Shown one piece after another: positions 34,362-41,392 of a stretch of DNA of 64,000 bases. Source of the DNA: Actinomycetes bacterium (GTDB lineage: Bacteria > Actinomycetota > Thermoleophilia > RBG-16-64-13); contig JAGXFV010000018.1 in NCBI GenBank assembly GCA_024637095.1, forward strand, positions 62,001 through 126,000, written 5' to 3'. How positions within the stretch are numbered: the stretch's first letter is position 1; every line of letters starts with the position of its first letter. Below the pieces are notes generated by a model. The model searched no databases. It was given only the letters and a program-made list of their open reading frames with translations, and was not told the DNA's origin. Made by a program: the position numbers and the translations under genes.

Positions 34362-35239
34362 CCCCGGTTCTGAATGAGGTTCTCCGCGCCTAGGGTGCCG
34401 ATTTCGAGGCCAACCATGGCCGACTTCAAGCCGCGTGAGACTCTCGCGAGGATCTCGGGATCTTCGAAGTGAGTCACGGCCTCTACCATGGCCTTCGCCC
34501 GCCCCGATGGATCCTCGCTCTTGAAGATACCGGAGCCCACGAAGACGCCTTCGGCGCCCAGTTGCATCATCAGCGCAGCGTCCGCGGGCGTAGCAAGGCC
34601 GCCCGCGGAGAAATTCACCACCGGCAACTTGCCGTTCTCGGCCACCCATCTGACCAATTCGTAAGGGGCCTGCAGCTCCTTGGCCGCGCGGAAGAGCTCC
34701 GACTCCTCGAGGCCGCCCAGCCAACGGACCTGTCCCATGATGGTCCGCATGTGCCGGACCGCCTCGACCACGTTGCCCGTACCCGCTTCGCCCTTGGTAC
34801 GGATCATGGCCGCGCCTTCGCCCACCCGGCGCAGCGCCTCACCCAGGTTGAGCGCCCCACAGACAAAGGGCACATCGAAAGCCCACTTGTCGATGTGGTT
34901 GGCGTCGTCCGCCGGCGTCAGCACCTCGCTTTCGTCTATGTAGTCCACCTCGAGCGCCTGAAGCACCTGCGCCTCGACGAAGTGTCCGATACGCGCCTTG
35001 GCCATGACCGGGATGCTCACGGTCTCCTGGATCTCCATGATCTTCTCCGGATCGGCCATGCGGGCAACGCCGCCATCCGCGCGGATGTCGGCCGGCACCC
35101 GTTCGAGGGCCATCACCGCCACGGCTCCCGCATCTTCGGCTACCTTCGCCTGCTCCGCGTTGGTGACGTCCATGATGACGCCGCCTTTGAGCATCTCGGC
35201 AAGGCCGGTTTTAACCTTCAAAGTGCCGATTTCCTTCAT
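34355..35239 (-). CDS. pdxS: Pyridoxal 5'-phosphate synthase subunit PdxS
   Basis: PdxS is the TIM-barrel synthase of the DXP-independent PLP pathway; it condenses ribose 5-phosphate, glyceraldehyde 3-phosphate and ammonia. The 294 residues show [37 protein letters not shown] (active-site Lys), the phosphate loop [16 protein letters not shown] and [19 protein letters not shown]. The start ATG follows GGAGG by 5 nt. A 90-nt gap separates it from the RpiR-type regulator upstream, which may control it. Confidence 0.96.
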   Translation of the reverse strand: MKEIGTLKVKTGLAEMLKGGVIMDVTNAEQAKVAEDAGAVAVMALERVPADIRADGGVARMADPEKIMEIQETVSIPVMAKARIGHFVEAQVLQALEVDYIDESEVLTPADDANHIDKWAFDVPFVCGALNLGEALRRVGEGAAMIRTKGEAGTGNVVEAVRHMRTIMGQVRWLGGLEESELFRAAKELQAPYELVRWVAENGKLPVVNFSAGGLATPADAALMMQLGAEGVFVGSGIFKSEDPSGRAKAMVEAVTHFEDPEILARVSRGLKSAMVGLEIGTLGAENLIQNRGW

Positions 35240-35329
35240 ATTGTCCTCCGTGGAAAAGTAAGTGCCGATAGAGTTTAGCTTAGCCCCCGGACGGCGCCAA
35301 ATCCGAAGCCCTCCCCTAGGCGGCCGCTC

Positions 35330-36223
35330 CTACTTGAGCCAACCGGACTCGTCGATCCTACCTCTGATCGCCTGCAAACCCGAGTCGTACCGCTCGCGGT
35401 CCCGCGAGTAGAGGGCGGCGGCGAGGGCCGTCACCAGGCTGAGCGGTCCCACCAGGGAGTGCGCGAAGAAGGTAGAGTCGATGTCGGCGTAGAGGGTGAG
35501 ATCGGCCTTGCCCGCGAGTTCGGACAGGCTGTTGTCGGTGATGGCCACCGTATTAGCCCCCACCGAGCTGGCGTTCCTGACGGCCGAGAGAGTCACCGGG
35601 TGTGCGCGGCGGAAGCCGACAGCGATCAGCAGGTCATCGGGTAGCAGGCGGGTGATGCGTGCGACGTGGGCCTCGGATGCCTCCGACATGGCCAGCGTGG
35701 TCTTGCCCAGCAGTTCGAACAGATACACAGCCTGGGCCGCGACCACCTCGGCCTCGTGCGGCCCCACCACCACCACCTGCTCGGCCTTTTCCAGCATGTC
35801 CACGGCTTCGTTGAAGACGGCCAGAGCATTCTTCGCCAGGGTCTCCTCGAGGCTGAGGATGTCGGTGCGCAGTGCCCGCGTGAGGAAGTCTTCTTCGACC
35901 ACGAAGAGCAACTGGTCGTCGTGCACAACCGGCCGCGAGGCGGCGCCCAGACGATGCTCGTCGCGCGCCGCCCTCTGCAGATCGGGATAGCCGGAAAATC
36001 CCAAGGACTGAGCGAAACGAACCACCGTGGAGCTGGAGGTGTTGCCCATTCGAGCCAACTCTTCCGCACTCAGATAGCCCGTTTCCTCCAAGTGATCGAC
36101 GATGTAACGGGCTATGGCCTTCTGCGAGCGGGAAAAGGTGTCGAAACCCTCGCGCAACAGTTCGCTCAACCGTCTCGGTCGATTCGGCTCTCGCTGGTTG
36201 TCCTCTTTGCCGGTGAATTGCAT
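35330..36223 (-). CDS. MurR/RpiR-family transcriptional regulator
   Basis: This 297-residue regulator has an N-terminal HTH_6 domain (FSRSQKAIARYIVDH, LARMGNTSSSTVVRFAQSLG, the recognition region before YPDLQ) and a C-terminal SIS sugar-phosphate-binding domain (about residues 125-260). The SIS region VVVGPHEAEVVAAQAVYLFELL and NTVAITDNSLSELAGKA fits, though the usual GxGxS loop is weak. The gene lies upstream of pdxS on the same strand. It has no ribosome-binding site and a TATCAT ends 7 nt before the ATG. A 19-bp inverted repeat just upstream could be its operator. The ligand is unknown. Confidence 0.88.
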   Translation of the reverse strand: MQFTGKEDNQREPNRPRRLSELLREGFDTFSRSQKAIARYIVDHLEETGYLSAEELARMGNTSSSTVVRFAQSLGFSGYPDLQRAARDEHRLGAASRPVVHDDQLLFVVEEDFLTRALRTDILSLEETLAKNALAVFNEAVDMLEKAEQVVVVGPHEAEVVAAQAVYLFELLGKTTLAMSEASEAHVARITRLLPDDLLIAVGFRRAHPVTLSAVRNASSVGANTVAITDNSLSELAGKADLTLYADIDSTFFAHSLVGPLSLVTALAAALYSRDRERYDSGLQAIRGRIDESGWLK

Positions 36224-36230
36224 CTATCTA

Positions 36231-36236
36231 ATGATA
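36231..36236 (-). promoter_or_regulatory. -10-like hexamer TATCAT upstream of the RpiR-type gene
   Basis: TATCAT ends 7 nt before the ATG, the same spacing as at recJ, so the message could be leaderless. No -35 consensus is seen at the expected distance. Confidence 0.35.
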
Positions 36237-36260
36237 CAACCCACGTTGCACGACTCCTTC

Positions 36261-36279
36261 CCGCGGGACTATCCCGCGG
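36261..36279. promoter_or_regulatory. 19-bp inverted repeat between the TPR and RpiR-type genes
   Basis: CCGCGGGA and TCCCGCGG flank a 3-nt centre (CTA). It lies about 40 nt upstream of the RpiR-type start codon and 30 nt past the TPR stop. It could be an operator for the regulator or a rho-independent-like structure ending the EF-G2-TPR transcript. The lack of a T run downstream speaks against a normal terminator. Confidence 0.5.
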
Positions 36280-36308
36280 CTAAGCCTATCCGGCAAACCG
36301 TCGTGGGG

Positions 36309-36875
36309 CTATCCCTGGTGCGTGCCCGCGCCGCCGTAACGGGTGTCGCCCGGCCGCATGGCCCGGGCGAGCTTCAGATGGACTCGGGCCTGCTCGTGCT
36401 GCCCCTGCCGTTGCAGAGACTTGGCCAAACAGTAGTGGGCGTAATCGTTGGTGGGCGCGGCCTCGATAACCGCGCGGAACTCGCCCTCGGCTTCGGTCCA
36501 GCGCCCCACGGCGAAGTACGCCCGGCCGAGAGCCTCGCGTATGCTGTTCTTTGCCGGGGAAAGCGCCCGTGCCTTCTCCAGCCGAGTCGCGGCCTGAGCG
36601 GGGTTACCGGACTCCAGGAGCTCCAGGCCGGTCTGAAAGTGCCGGTAGAGGTCGCCGGCCTCGGGCGGCTGCTCGTCGAGGGTCTCGGCGGCGGCGAGAA
36701 CGCCGCCGCCTGGCCTAGGGCGGTCGCGCCCCGCCTTGCCCGGCGACTCACTGCGCCGCCGAAGCAGGGGCAGGAGAGCGAGAAGCGCTCCCACTCCCCA
36801 GACAAACAGCAGGAGCCGTTGCAGAGGCTTGATCTTCGCCGGGACTCTCTTGCTGAGATTAGTGCTGCCGGGAAT
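36309..36875 (-). CDS. Membrane-anchored TPR protein
   Basis: This protein has one N-terminal membrane helix (LQRLLLFVWGVGALLALLPLL), a Pro/Gly/Arg-rich linker, then about three TPR helices pairs (GLELLESGNPAQAATRLEKA, EALGRAYFAVGRWTEAEGEF, YCLAKSLQRQGQHEQARVHL). The frame lacks a normal start after the EF-G2 stop. An ATT at 36875, 4 nt past that stop and 7 nt after GGGGAG, is the best-placed initiation codon; the upstream ATG at 36944 would overlap EF-G2 by 65 nt and adds an implausible arginine-rich segment. It is probably a scaffold protein with unknown partners. Confidence 0.65.
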   Translation of the reverse strand: MPGSTNLSKRVPAKIKPLQRLLLFVWGVGALLALLPLLRRRSESPGKAGRDRPRPGGGVLAAAETLDEQPPEAGDLYRHFQTGLELLESGNPAQAATRLEKARALSPAKNSIREALGRAYFAVGRWTEAEGEFRAVIEAAPTNDYAHYCLAKSLQRQGQHEQARVHLKLARAMRPGDTRYGGAGTHQG

Positions 36876-36879
36876 GGTG

Positions 36880-38961
36880 CTACTCCCCTTCCCTGCGCTT
36901 GTTCGTCTCCTCGACGATCTTCTCCACCATGTGCGAGGGGACATCGGCGTAGTGATCGAACTCCATGGTATAGGAACCCCGACCGCCCGTCATAGACCGA
37001 AGCTGGGGCGCGTAGGTCAGCATCTCGGACAGCGGAACCTGCGCGCGGATCACCTGCATCTCCCCCATGGTCTCGCTGCCCGAGGGACGACCTCTGCGGC
37101 TCGAGAGGTCTCCCATGATGTCGCCCATGTTCTCCTCGGGCACCACCGCTTCCACATTCATGATGGGCTCGAGCAGTACGGGTCCTGACTTCTCCATGGC
37201 CTTCTGGAAGGCGAGGCTCCCGGCGATCTTGAACGCCATCTCCGAGGAATCCACCGCGTGGTACGAGCCGTCGTAGAGCTTCACCTTGATGTCGACCACC
37301 GGATAGCCGGCGACGGTGCCCCGCTCCATGGCTTCTACAATGCCCTTCTCCACTGCGGGGATGAAACCTCGGGGAATGGCCCCCCCTACGATGGCGTCGT
37401 CGAACTCGAAGCCGGACCCGCTGGGGAGGGGCGAGAGCTCGATCCAGGCGTCGCCGAACTGCCCGCGGCCGCCGGTCTGTTTCTTGTGCCGACCCTGGGC
37501 CGTTGCCGCCTTGCGGACTGTCTCACGGTAGGGAACCTGGGGCGGCTGCAGATCCACCTCCACGCCGAAGCGGCGTTTCATCTTGTCCAGCATCACCTCG
37601 ACATGGACCTGAGTGGTGCCCGATATGATCATCTCTTTGGTCTCCGGGTCGATCCGCATCTGCATGGCGGGATCCTCCTCGGACAACCTTCGCAGGGCGT
37701 TCGAGACCTTCTCCTCTTCGCCCTTGTTCTTGGGTTCGATGGCGAAGGAGATCGCCGGAGGCGGGAACTCGTAGTGCTTGAACTTGACCGGTCGCGAGGC
37801 GTCGGCCAGAGTGTCTCCCGTGCTGACGTCCTTCAGCTTGGCAAGCGCCACGATGTCTCCCGGGCCCGCGTCATCCACCGGGCTCGTTTCCTTGCCCTGC
37901 ACGGCAAGGATATTGCCGGTCCGCTCCTTGTCGTTCGTGCGGGTGTTGACCAGATGGCTGTCGCTCGAGATCTTGCCCGAGAAGATGCGGGCCAGGTTGA
38001 TGCGGCCGGCAAACTGATCGGAGATCGTCTTAAAGACGTACAGGGCGACCGGTTGGGCATCGTCCGGCAGCACCTCGACCTCGCCGTCGTCGCCGGTCGG
38101 CACCATCCTCCCGCCGAAGCGGGCCGGTGAAGGCAGGGCGAACTCGATGAAATCGAGAAGCTCATCGGTGCCGATGTTCTTGGTGGAAGACATGGCCACG
38201 ATCGGAAAGAGCCGGCCTTCCTCCACCGCCTGTTTCATGGCCTTGAGCAGCTCCTCCTGGGTGATTGCCTCTCCCTCGAGGTATTTTTCGATCAGCTCAT
38301 CGTCCGCCTCGGCCACCACGTCGATCAGCGCGTCGCGCGCGCTCTCCGCCTCTGCCTGCAGCTCGGCGGGAATGTCCTGTTCCTTGCTCCGGCCCGAACT
38401 ATCCTCGTAGATGTGGGCTTTCATCTGCAGCAGGTCGACCACGCCCCGAAACTCGTGCTCCTTGCCCACCGGGATCTGCACGGGCACGGCGCCGGAGCCG
38501 AATCGGTCCTGCAGGGACGCGACGTTCTCCTCGAAACTGGCCCGCTCGCGATCCATCATGTTGACCACGATCATGCGGGCAACGCCCAGTTCCTCGGCCC
38601 GCCGCCAGAGCCGCTCGGTCTGGACCTCCACCTTGTTCTGCGAGTTGATTACGAACAGGGCGCCTTCGACGACCGAGAGAGTCGCCATCGACTCGTTGAT
38701 GAAGGAGGCCTCGCCGGGAGTATCCAGCAGGTTGAACTTGCGCTTGTCCCAGTCGACGTGAGCCAGCCCGGTGGCGATGGTCATCTGCCGCTTGACTTCG
38801 TCCTCGTCATAGTCGGTGGTGGCAGTCCCGTCGGTCACGCTTCCCAAACGGTTCTTGGCTCCGCTCGTGAAGAGCACCGCCTCGACTAGCGACGTCTTTC
38901 CCGAGCCGCGGTGACCGAGCGCGGCAACATTCCGAATCTTCGCTGGATCCCAAACCGTCAT
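36880..38961 (-). CDS. Elongation factor G-like GTPase (EF-G2 type)
   Basis: This EF-G paralogue belongs to the group called EF-G2 or FusA2. The 693 residues follow domain order I-V: G1 GHRGSGKTS, the switch I region (TDGTATTDYDEDEVKRQ), G3 LDTPGE, then G4 as NMMDRE in place of NKxD. Domains II-V carry FRNDGV-less EF-G elements such as RIDPETKEMIISGTTQVHVEV and VPEENMGDIMGDLSSRRGR. The paralogue is known to be a weak or non-standard translocase. The ATG follows GGAGG by about 4 nt and lies behind a strongly structured leader. Confidence 0.88.
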   Translation of the reverse strand: MTVWDPAKIRNVAALGHRGSGKTSLVEAVLFTSGAKNRLGSVTDGTATTDYDEDEVKRQMTIATGLAHVDWDKRKFNLLDTPGEASFINESMATLSVVEGALFVINSQNKVEVQTERLWRRAEELGVARMIVVNMMDRERASFEENVASLQDRFGSGAVPVQIPVGKEHEFRGVVDLLQMKAHIYEDSSGRSKEQDIPAELQAEAESARDALIDVVAEADDELIEKYLEGEAITQEELLKAMKQAVEEGRLFPIVAMSSTKNIGTDELLDFIEFALPSPARFGGRMVPTGDDGEVEVLPDDAQPVALYVFKTISDQFAGRINLARIFSGKISSDSHLVNTRTNDKERTGNILAVQGKETSPVDDAGPGDIVALAKLKDVSTGDTLADASRPVKFKHYEFPPPAISFAIEPKNKGEEEKVSNALRRLSEEDPAMQMRIDPETKEMIISGTTQVHVEVMLDKMKRRFGVEVDLQPPQVPYRETVRKAATAQGRHKKQTGGRGQFGDAWIELSPLPSGSGFEFDDAIVGGAIPRGFIPAVEKGIVEAMERGTVAGYPVVDIKVKLYDGSYHAVDSSEMAFKIAGSLAFQKAMEKSGPVLLEPIMNVEAVVPEENMGDIMGDLSSRRGRPSGSETMGEMQVIRAQVPLSEMLTYAPQLRSMTGGRGSYTMEFDHYADVPSHMVEKIVEETNKRREGE

Positions 38962-38985
38962 GCGTCCTCCTCGAATGGAACGTAT

Positions 38986-39013
38986 CGCGGCGGCCGCCTA
39001 CGCGGCGGCCGCC
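38986..39013 (-). promoter_or_regulatory. Duplicated palindrome forming a leader hairpin upstream of EF-G2
   Basis: A 13-mer, cgcggcggccgcc, occurs twice with only TA between. Because GGCGGCCGCC is its own complement, the copies can pair as a 10-bp stem with a 5-nt loop. It lies about 25 nt upstream of the EF-G2 start codon on the message and just downstream of an intrinsic terminator. Confidence 0.6.
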
Positions 39014-39020
39014 TTCGGCC

Positions 39021-39059
39021 AAAACAAAAGGACGCCGCCCCTTACGGGACAGCGTCCTT
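39021..39059 (-). terminator. Intrinsic terminator upstream of EF-G2
   Basis: AAGGACGC and GCGTCCTT (39028-39035 with 39052-39059) form an 8-bp stem, with an inner TCCC/GGGG helix. TTGTTTT follows on the minus strand. It either ends the transcript of the 81-residue gene 168 nt upstream or acts as an attenuator in the EF-G2 leader. Confidence 0.8.
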
Positions 39060-39226
39060 CAAGCACCTATGTGCGCAGATACAATGCCGGTGTACTTGGA
39101 GATCACGCCTGCTCTCACCTCATATAGTGGTGGCTGCGCAGAGAATACCCTCCTCGTCGGGCGCAGTCTACCGGACCGCGACCCGCAATAGAAGATAGAA
39201 GCTTCTCACCCGGCCGGCCGCTCGGG
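39060..39226 (-). other. Gene-free leader region between the 81-residue gene and EF-G2
   Basis: Together with the terminator and palindrome this is a 265-nt stretch without a gene. I found no tRNA, T-box or known riboswitch signature. A poor promoter-like pair (TAGACT, 17 nt, TATTCT on the minus strand) and small inverted repeats such as CACC/GGTG are present. It may be an untranslated leader of EF-G2. Confidence 0.4.
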
Positions 39227-39472
39227 CTATTCCCCGACCTTGAGCCGGTACCGCCTCCCCTTTGCCAACCAGAAGAGACCGGAAAGGCCCGCGGGCAGGA
39301 TCTCCATGTTCCCTTCTTTGGCTTCCACTCTGATGATCTCGTAATCGCGGTAGAACACCTTCACCTGATCGGTGATCTCTTGTAGAGCCGTGCTCCGCAG
39401 GGCTTCGTCATGGGCCTGAATCGATTCTTTGAGGCTGAGAATCGCGGTTCCTTCTTGCACGATCAGCTGCAT
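39227..39472 (-). CDS. Unrecognised 81-residue protein
   Basis: The protein begins MQLIVQEGTAILSLKESIQ, is mixed helix and strand, and ends with the basic stretch LAKGRRYRLKVGE. It has no Cys, no membrane helix and no motif I recognise. It follows the zinc-ribbon gene by 25 nt and precedes an intrinsic terminator, so the two form a two-gene unit. The pairing of acidic and basic patches could suit binding to a nucleic acid or a ribosomal partner, but that is speculation. Confidence 0.6.
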   Translation of the reverse strand: MQLIVQEGTAILSLKESIQAHDEALRSTALQEITDQVKVFYRDYEIIRVEAKEGNMEILPAGLSGLFWLAKGRRYRLKVGE

Positions 39473-39497
39473 GAGACCTCCATCAGTCTTGCGCGGG

Positions 39498-39785
39498 CTA
39501 CCAGTACTCGGATCCCTGTATCAACCGGACGCTGGGACCAGAGCAGCGGGGACAGCCGTAGGCATCCCGGCGGTCGATGAAATCGACCTCGCCGCCGCAC
39601 AGCTTGCAGGTGAACTGGTCGACCACCATGTCCGCACCGGTTAAGTCGACTTCGACATACTCGTTGCAGGAGGGGCAGAGGGCCGGCATAAAGCGGCGGC
39701 TGGGGTTGTGGACTCCTACGCCCCAACGGGCCGGCCGGGATTGGTATTCGCAGGAGTTGCACTGAAATGTGGTCCACTCACCCAT
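39498..39785 (-). CDS. Small double zinc-ribbon protein
   Basis: From the ATG at 39785 the protein has 95 residues and four CxxC pairs: C9/C12, C37/C40, C60/C63 and C78/C81. Their spacing fits two successive zinc ribbons. Further upstream extension of the frame gives a low-complexity Ser/Pro segment and is unlikely to be coding. The start has only a weak ribosome-binding site (GGAAG). Zinc-ribbon proteins of this size often bind RNA polymerase, ribosomes or nucleic acids; no specific family was recognised. It lies between rpmF and EF-G2. Confidence 0.7.
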   Translation of the reverse strand: MGEWTTFQCNSCEYQSRPARWGVGVHNPSRRFMPALCPSCNEYVEVDLTGADMVVDQFTCKLCGGEVDFIDRRDAYGCPRCSGPSVRLIQGSEYW

Positions 39786-39840
39786 GAGCTTCCGTCCCAA
39801 CGATCGGCATCGACAAACTGCATGCTCTATCGGAGAGGAC

Positions 39841-39864
39841 GGCCTCGGGCTTAAGCCGGAGGCC
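39841..39864. promoter_or_regulatory. 24-bp imperfect palindrome upstream of the zinc-ribbon gene
   Basis: ggcctc-g-ggctt and aagcc-g-gaggcc form a 24-bp palindrome with one mismatched pair, centred on TTAA. It sits 56-79 nt before the start codon, near a possible -10 (GATAAT, minus strand). It could be an operator or an RNA hairpin in the leader. Confidence 0.5.
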
Positions 39865-39935
39865 GCGGGCGAGAGGCGGATTATCGGCGGGCCTCCCGGG
39901 TGCTCCGCGCAAGAGGAGTAGCGGAAGAAGCGCGA

Positions 39936-39980
39936 GAAGGAAGGAAGGAAGGAAGGAAGTGCCGCCGGTATCGGCGGCAC
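39936..39980 (-). terminator. rpmF terminator followed by a (GAAG)6 tract
   Basis: A perfect 9-bp stem (39959-39967 with 39972-39980, loop of four) lies 13 nt past the rpmF stop. On the transcribed strand it is followed by six CTTC units (39936-39959) in place of a pure U tract. The plus strand shows exactly six copies of GAAG. Confidence 0.7.
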
Positions 39981-39993
39981 GACGGCTACGCCT

Positions 39994-40173
39994 TTACTCC
40001 TCGACCTCTACGATCTGCCGGCCACGATAGCTTCCACAGGTCGGGCAGACTCGGTGAGGGAGCCGAGGTCCGTGGCACTGCGGGCAGGTGCCCACCGTGG
40101 CGCCTTCGATGCGGTGCGTCGCGCGGCGCTTGTCACGCCGGGACTTGGATGTCTTCTTCTTGGGAACGGCCAC
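39994..40173 (-). CDS. rpmF: 50S ribosomal protein L32, zinc-binding type
   Basis: The 59-residue protein begins [18 protein letters not shown], the invariant L32 start, and has the zinc pairs CPQC and CPTC. It ends [11 protein letters not shown]. The GTG start is supported by AAGGGG about 5 nt upstream. It follows yceD, as in most bacteria, but across a 134-nt gap with its own promoter. The four-cysteine form contrasts with the zinc-free paralogues induced on zinc starvation. Confidence 0.95.
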   Translation of the reverse strand: MAVPKKKTSKSRRDKRRATHRIEGATVGTCPQCHGPRLPHRVCPTCGSYRGRQIVEVEE

Positions 40174-40216
40174 GTGGACCCCTTAAATCGAAAAACGTTG
40201 TCTGCGTCGATGGGTT

Positions 40217-40232
40217 CGCGGGGTCACCCGCG
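40217..40232 (-). promoter_or_regulatory. Hairpin at the predicted 5' end of the rpmF message
   Basis: CGCGGG and CCCGCG enclose a 4-nt loop. The predicted rpmF transcription start lies within a few bases, so the hairpin would sit at the extreme 5' end of the message. Such hairpins can protect messages from decay. Confidence 0.4.
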
Positions 40233-40241
40233 CACCGTGAT

Positions 40242-40270
40242 GTTTTACCCTAAACTACGGGGACTTTCAA
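40242..40270 (-). promoter_or_regulatory. Promoter of rpmF
   Basis: TTGAAA (40265-40270) and TAAAAC (40242-40247) are separated by exactly 17 nt between the yceD stop and rpmF. The -35 matches consensus at five of six positions and the -10 at four. Confidence 0.55.
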
Positions 40271-40307
40271 GCCAACAGCCGCAGAGCCCCCGCCGAGCGG
40301 TCGCCGA

Positions 40308-40892
40308 TCACTCTTCCCCCCCGGGCACATCCTCTCCGTCGGCCTCGCTCACCCCCAACTCCTCGCCCCCGCCAAGCCCCAGCTCCCTCAGCTTCTCCCA
40401 GCGCGGATCGAGCTGCTCGATGTGGCAGTGGCACTCCTCGAGATTAAGGTCCTTGCCGCACTGCGGACAGATACCCAGGCAGTCCTCGCGGCAGAGGAGT
40501 TTCTCGGGCAGAGCGAGGATAACGGCCTCCCTCGTCAGGCCCACGAGATCCACCATCAAATCGTCGACGAAGGGCGAGATGTCGTCTTCATCCCACTTTT
40601 CGGGATTGCTGGGAACGAATTCCTGCTGCCTTGCCTCCACCTGCTGCTCGAGTTCCCGCAGACAGCGGTAACACGCGCCGAAAACGGAGGCTTCCATCAC
40701 CACAGTCACCAGGTAACCCCCGGACAGCCGTTCGATAACGACGTCGGCGCCCTCGCCTTGAGGGACCACCTGATAACGCTGACCCCCAAGAAAGATGGGA
40801 TAGGGCTCGATGGCGACGACGCGTTCCGTGCGCTCGCCGGATTTCAGGGGCAGTTCGCGAAGGTCGAGCGAAGGGGATGTTGTGCGTGCCAT
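40308..40892 (-). CDS. DUF177/YceD family protein
   Basis: YceD proteins are linked to 23S rRNA accumulation and accompany rpmF almost everywhere. From the ATG at 40892 (GGAG about 6 nt upstream) the protein has 194 residues. It shows the YceD core VFGACYRCLRELEQQVEAR and the cysteine-rich segment LLCREDCLGICPQCGKDLN, which probably binds zinc. The acidic C-terminus (EADGEDVPGGEE) is typical. The frame stays open further upstream but that part overlaps the coiled-coil gene and is not coding. Confidence 0.88.
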   Translation of the reverse strand: MARTTSPSLDLRELPLKSGERTERVVAIEPYPIFLGGQRYQVVPQGEGADVVIERLSGGYLVTVVMEASVFGACYRCLRELEQQVEARQQEFVPSNPEKWDEDDISPFVDDLMVDLVGLTREAVILALPEKLLCREDCLGICPQCGKDLNLEECHCHIEQLDPRWEKLRELGLGGGEELGVSEADGEDVPGGEE

Positions 40893-40939
40893 GACGATCT
40901 CCGTTCTACCGTCCGTCACGGCGGAACTATGTGCCGGGA

Positions 40940-41389
40940 CTATTCGTCCCGGCCCTGCAGGCGCTCCCGCCCTCTCTGGACGGCGGACAGGAACTTGTCC
41001 AGGTTCGTTTCTAGGGTCCCCAGCACCTCGTCCGCATAATCTTCGGCTCCCAGGCGGATCTCCCGCTCGCGGTTCTCCGCGTCGCGCAGGATCTCCTCGG
41101 CCCGCCGATGCGCCTGCCTGACCACTTCCTGCTCCCCGGTCAGGCGCTCGGACTCCTCTTTGGCCTCGGCGACGATGCGCTCCGACTCCTCCCGGGCCTC
41201 CTGGAGCATCTCCTGTCTCTCCTTGACGATCCAACGGGCCTGCTTGATCTCCTCGGGTATGGTGGTCCGCATCTGATCGAGCAGTTCGTATATCTCATCG
41301 CGATCGATCATGACCTTGTCGGTCATGGGGAGCGTGCTGGCGTTGTGCACCAGATCGTCCAGCTTGTCGATTAGTACTAGAACGTCCAT
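40940..41389 (-). CDS. DivIVA-like coiled-coil protein (Rv2927c type)
   Basis: The 149-residue protein is almost wholly helical. A short N-terminal region (DVLVLIDKLDDLVHN) precedes a long Glu/Arg-rich coiled coil (QEMLQEAREESERIVAEA and on) and a terminal helix (ADEVLGTLETNLDKFLSAVQ). It matches in size and place the actinobacterial coiled-coil gene between coaD and yceD (Mycobacterium Rv2927c), often annotated as DivIVA-like. A role in cell-pole or envelope organisation is only inferred. It starts 3 nt after the coaD stop. Confidence 0.75.
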   Translation of the reverse strand: MDVLVLIDKLDDLVHNASTLPMTDKVMIDRDEIYELLDQMRTTIPEEIKQARWIVKERQEMLQEAREESERIVAEAKEESERLTGEQEVVRQAHRRAEEILRDAENREREIRLGAEDYADEVLGTLETNLDKFLSAVQRGRERLQGRDE

Positions 41390-41392
41390 TGC

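Noticed and set aside
34362-34724. Upstream extension of the pdxT frame
   Set aside because: The added residues are Arg/Gly-rich, overlap pdxS in another frame and are absent from PdxT proteins.
39060-39226. Possible T-box, tRNA or RNase P RNA before EF-G2
   Set aside because: No T-box bulge sequence, no GTTCGA-type loop and no RNase P core motifs are present.
39936-39959. (GAAG)6 tract as a phase-variation switch within a gene
   Set aside because: It lies outside any reading frame I accept; it follows the rpmF terminator hairpin, so only an effect on termination is plausible.
40893-41234. Upstream extension of the yceD frame
   Set aside because: It is the shadow of the coiled-coil gene; YceD proteins start at the chosen ATG.
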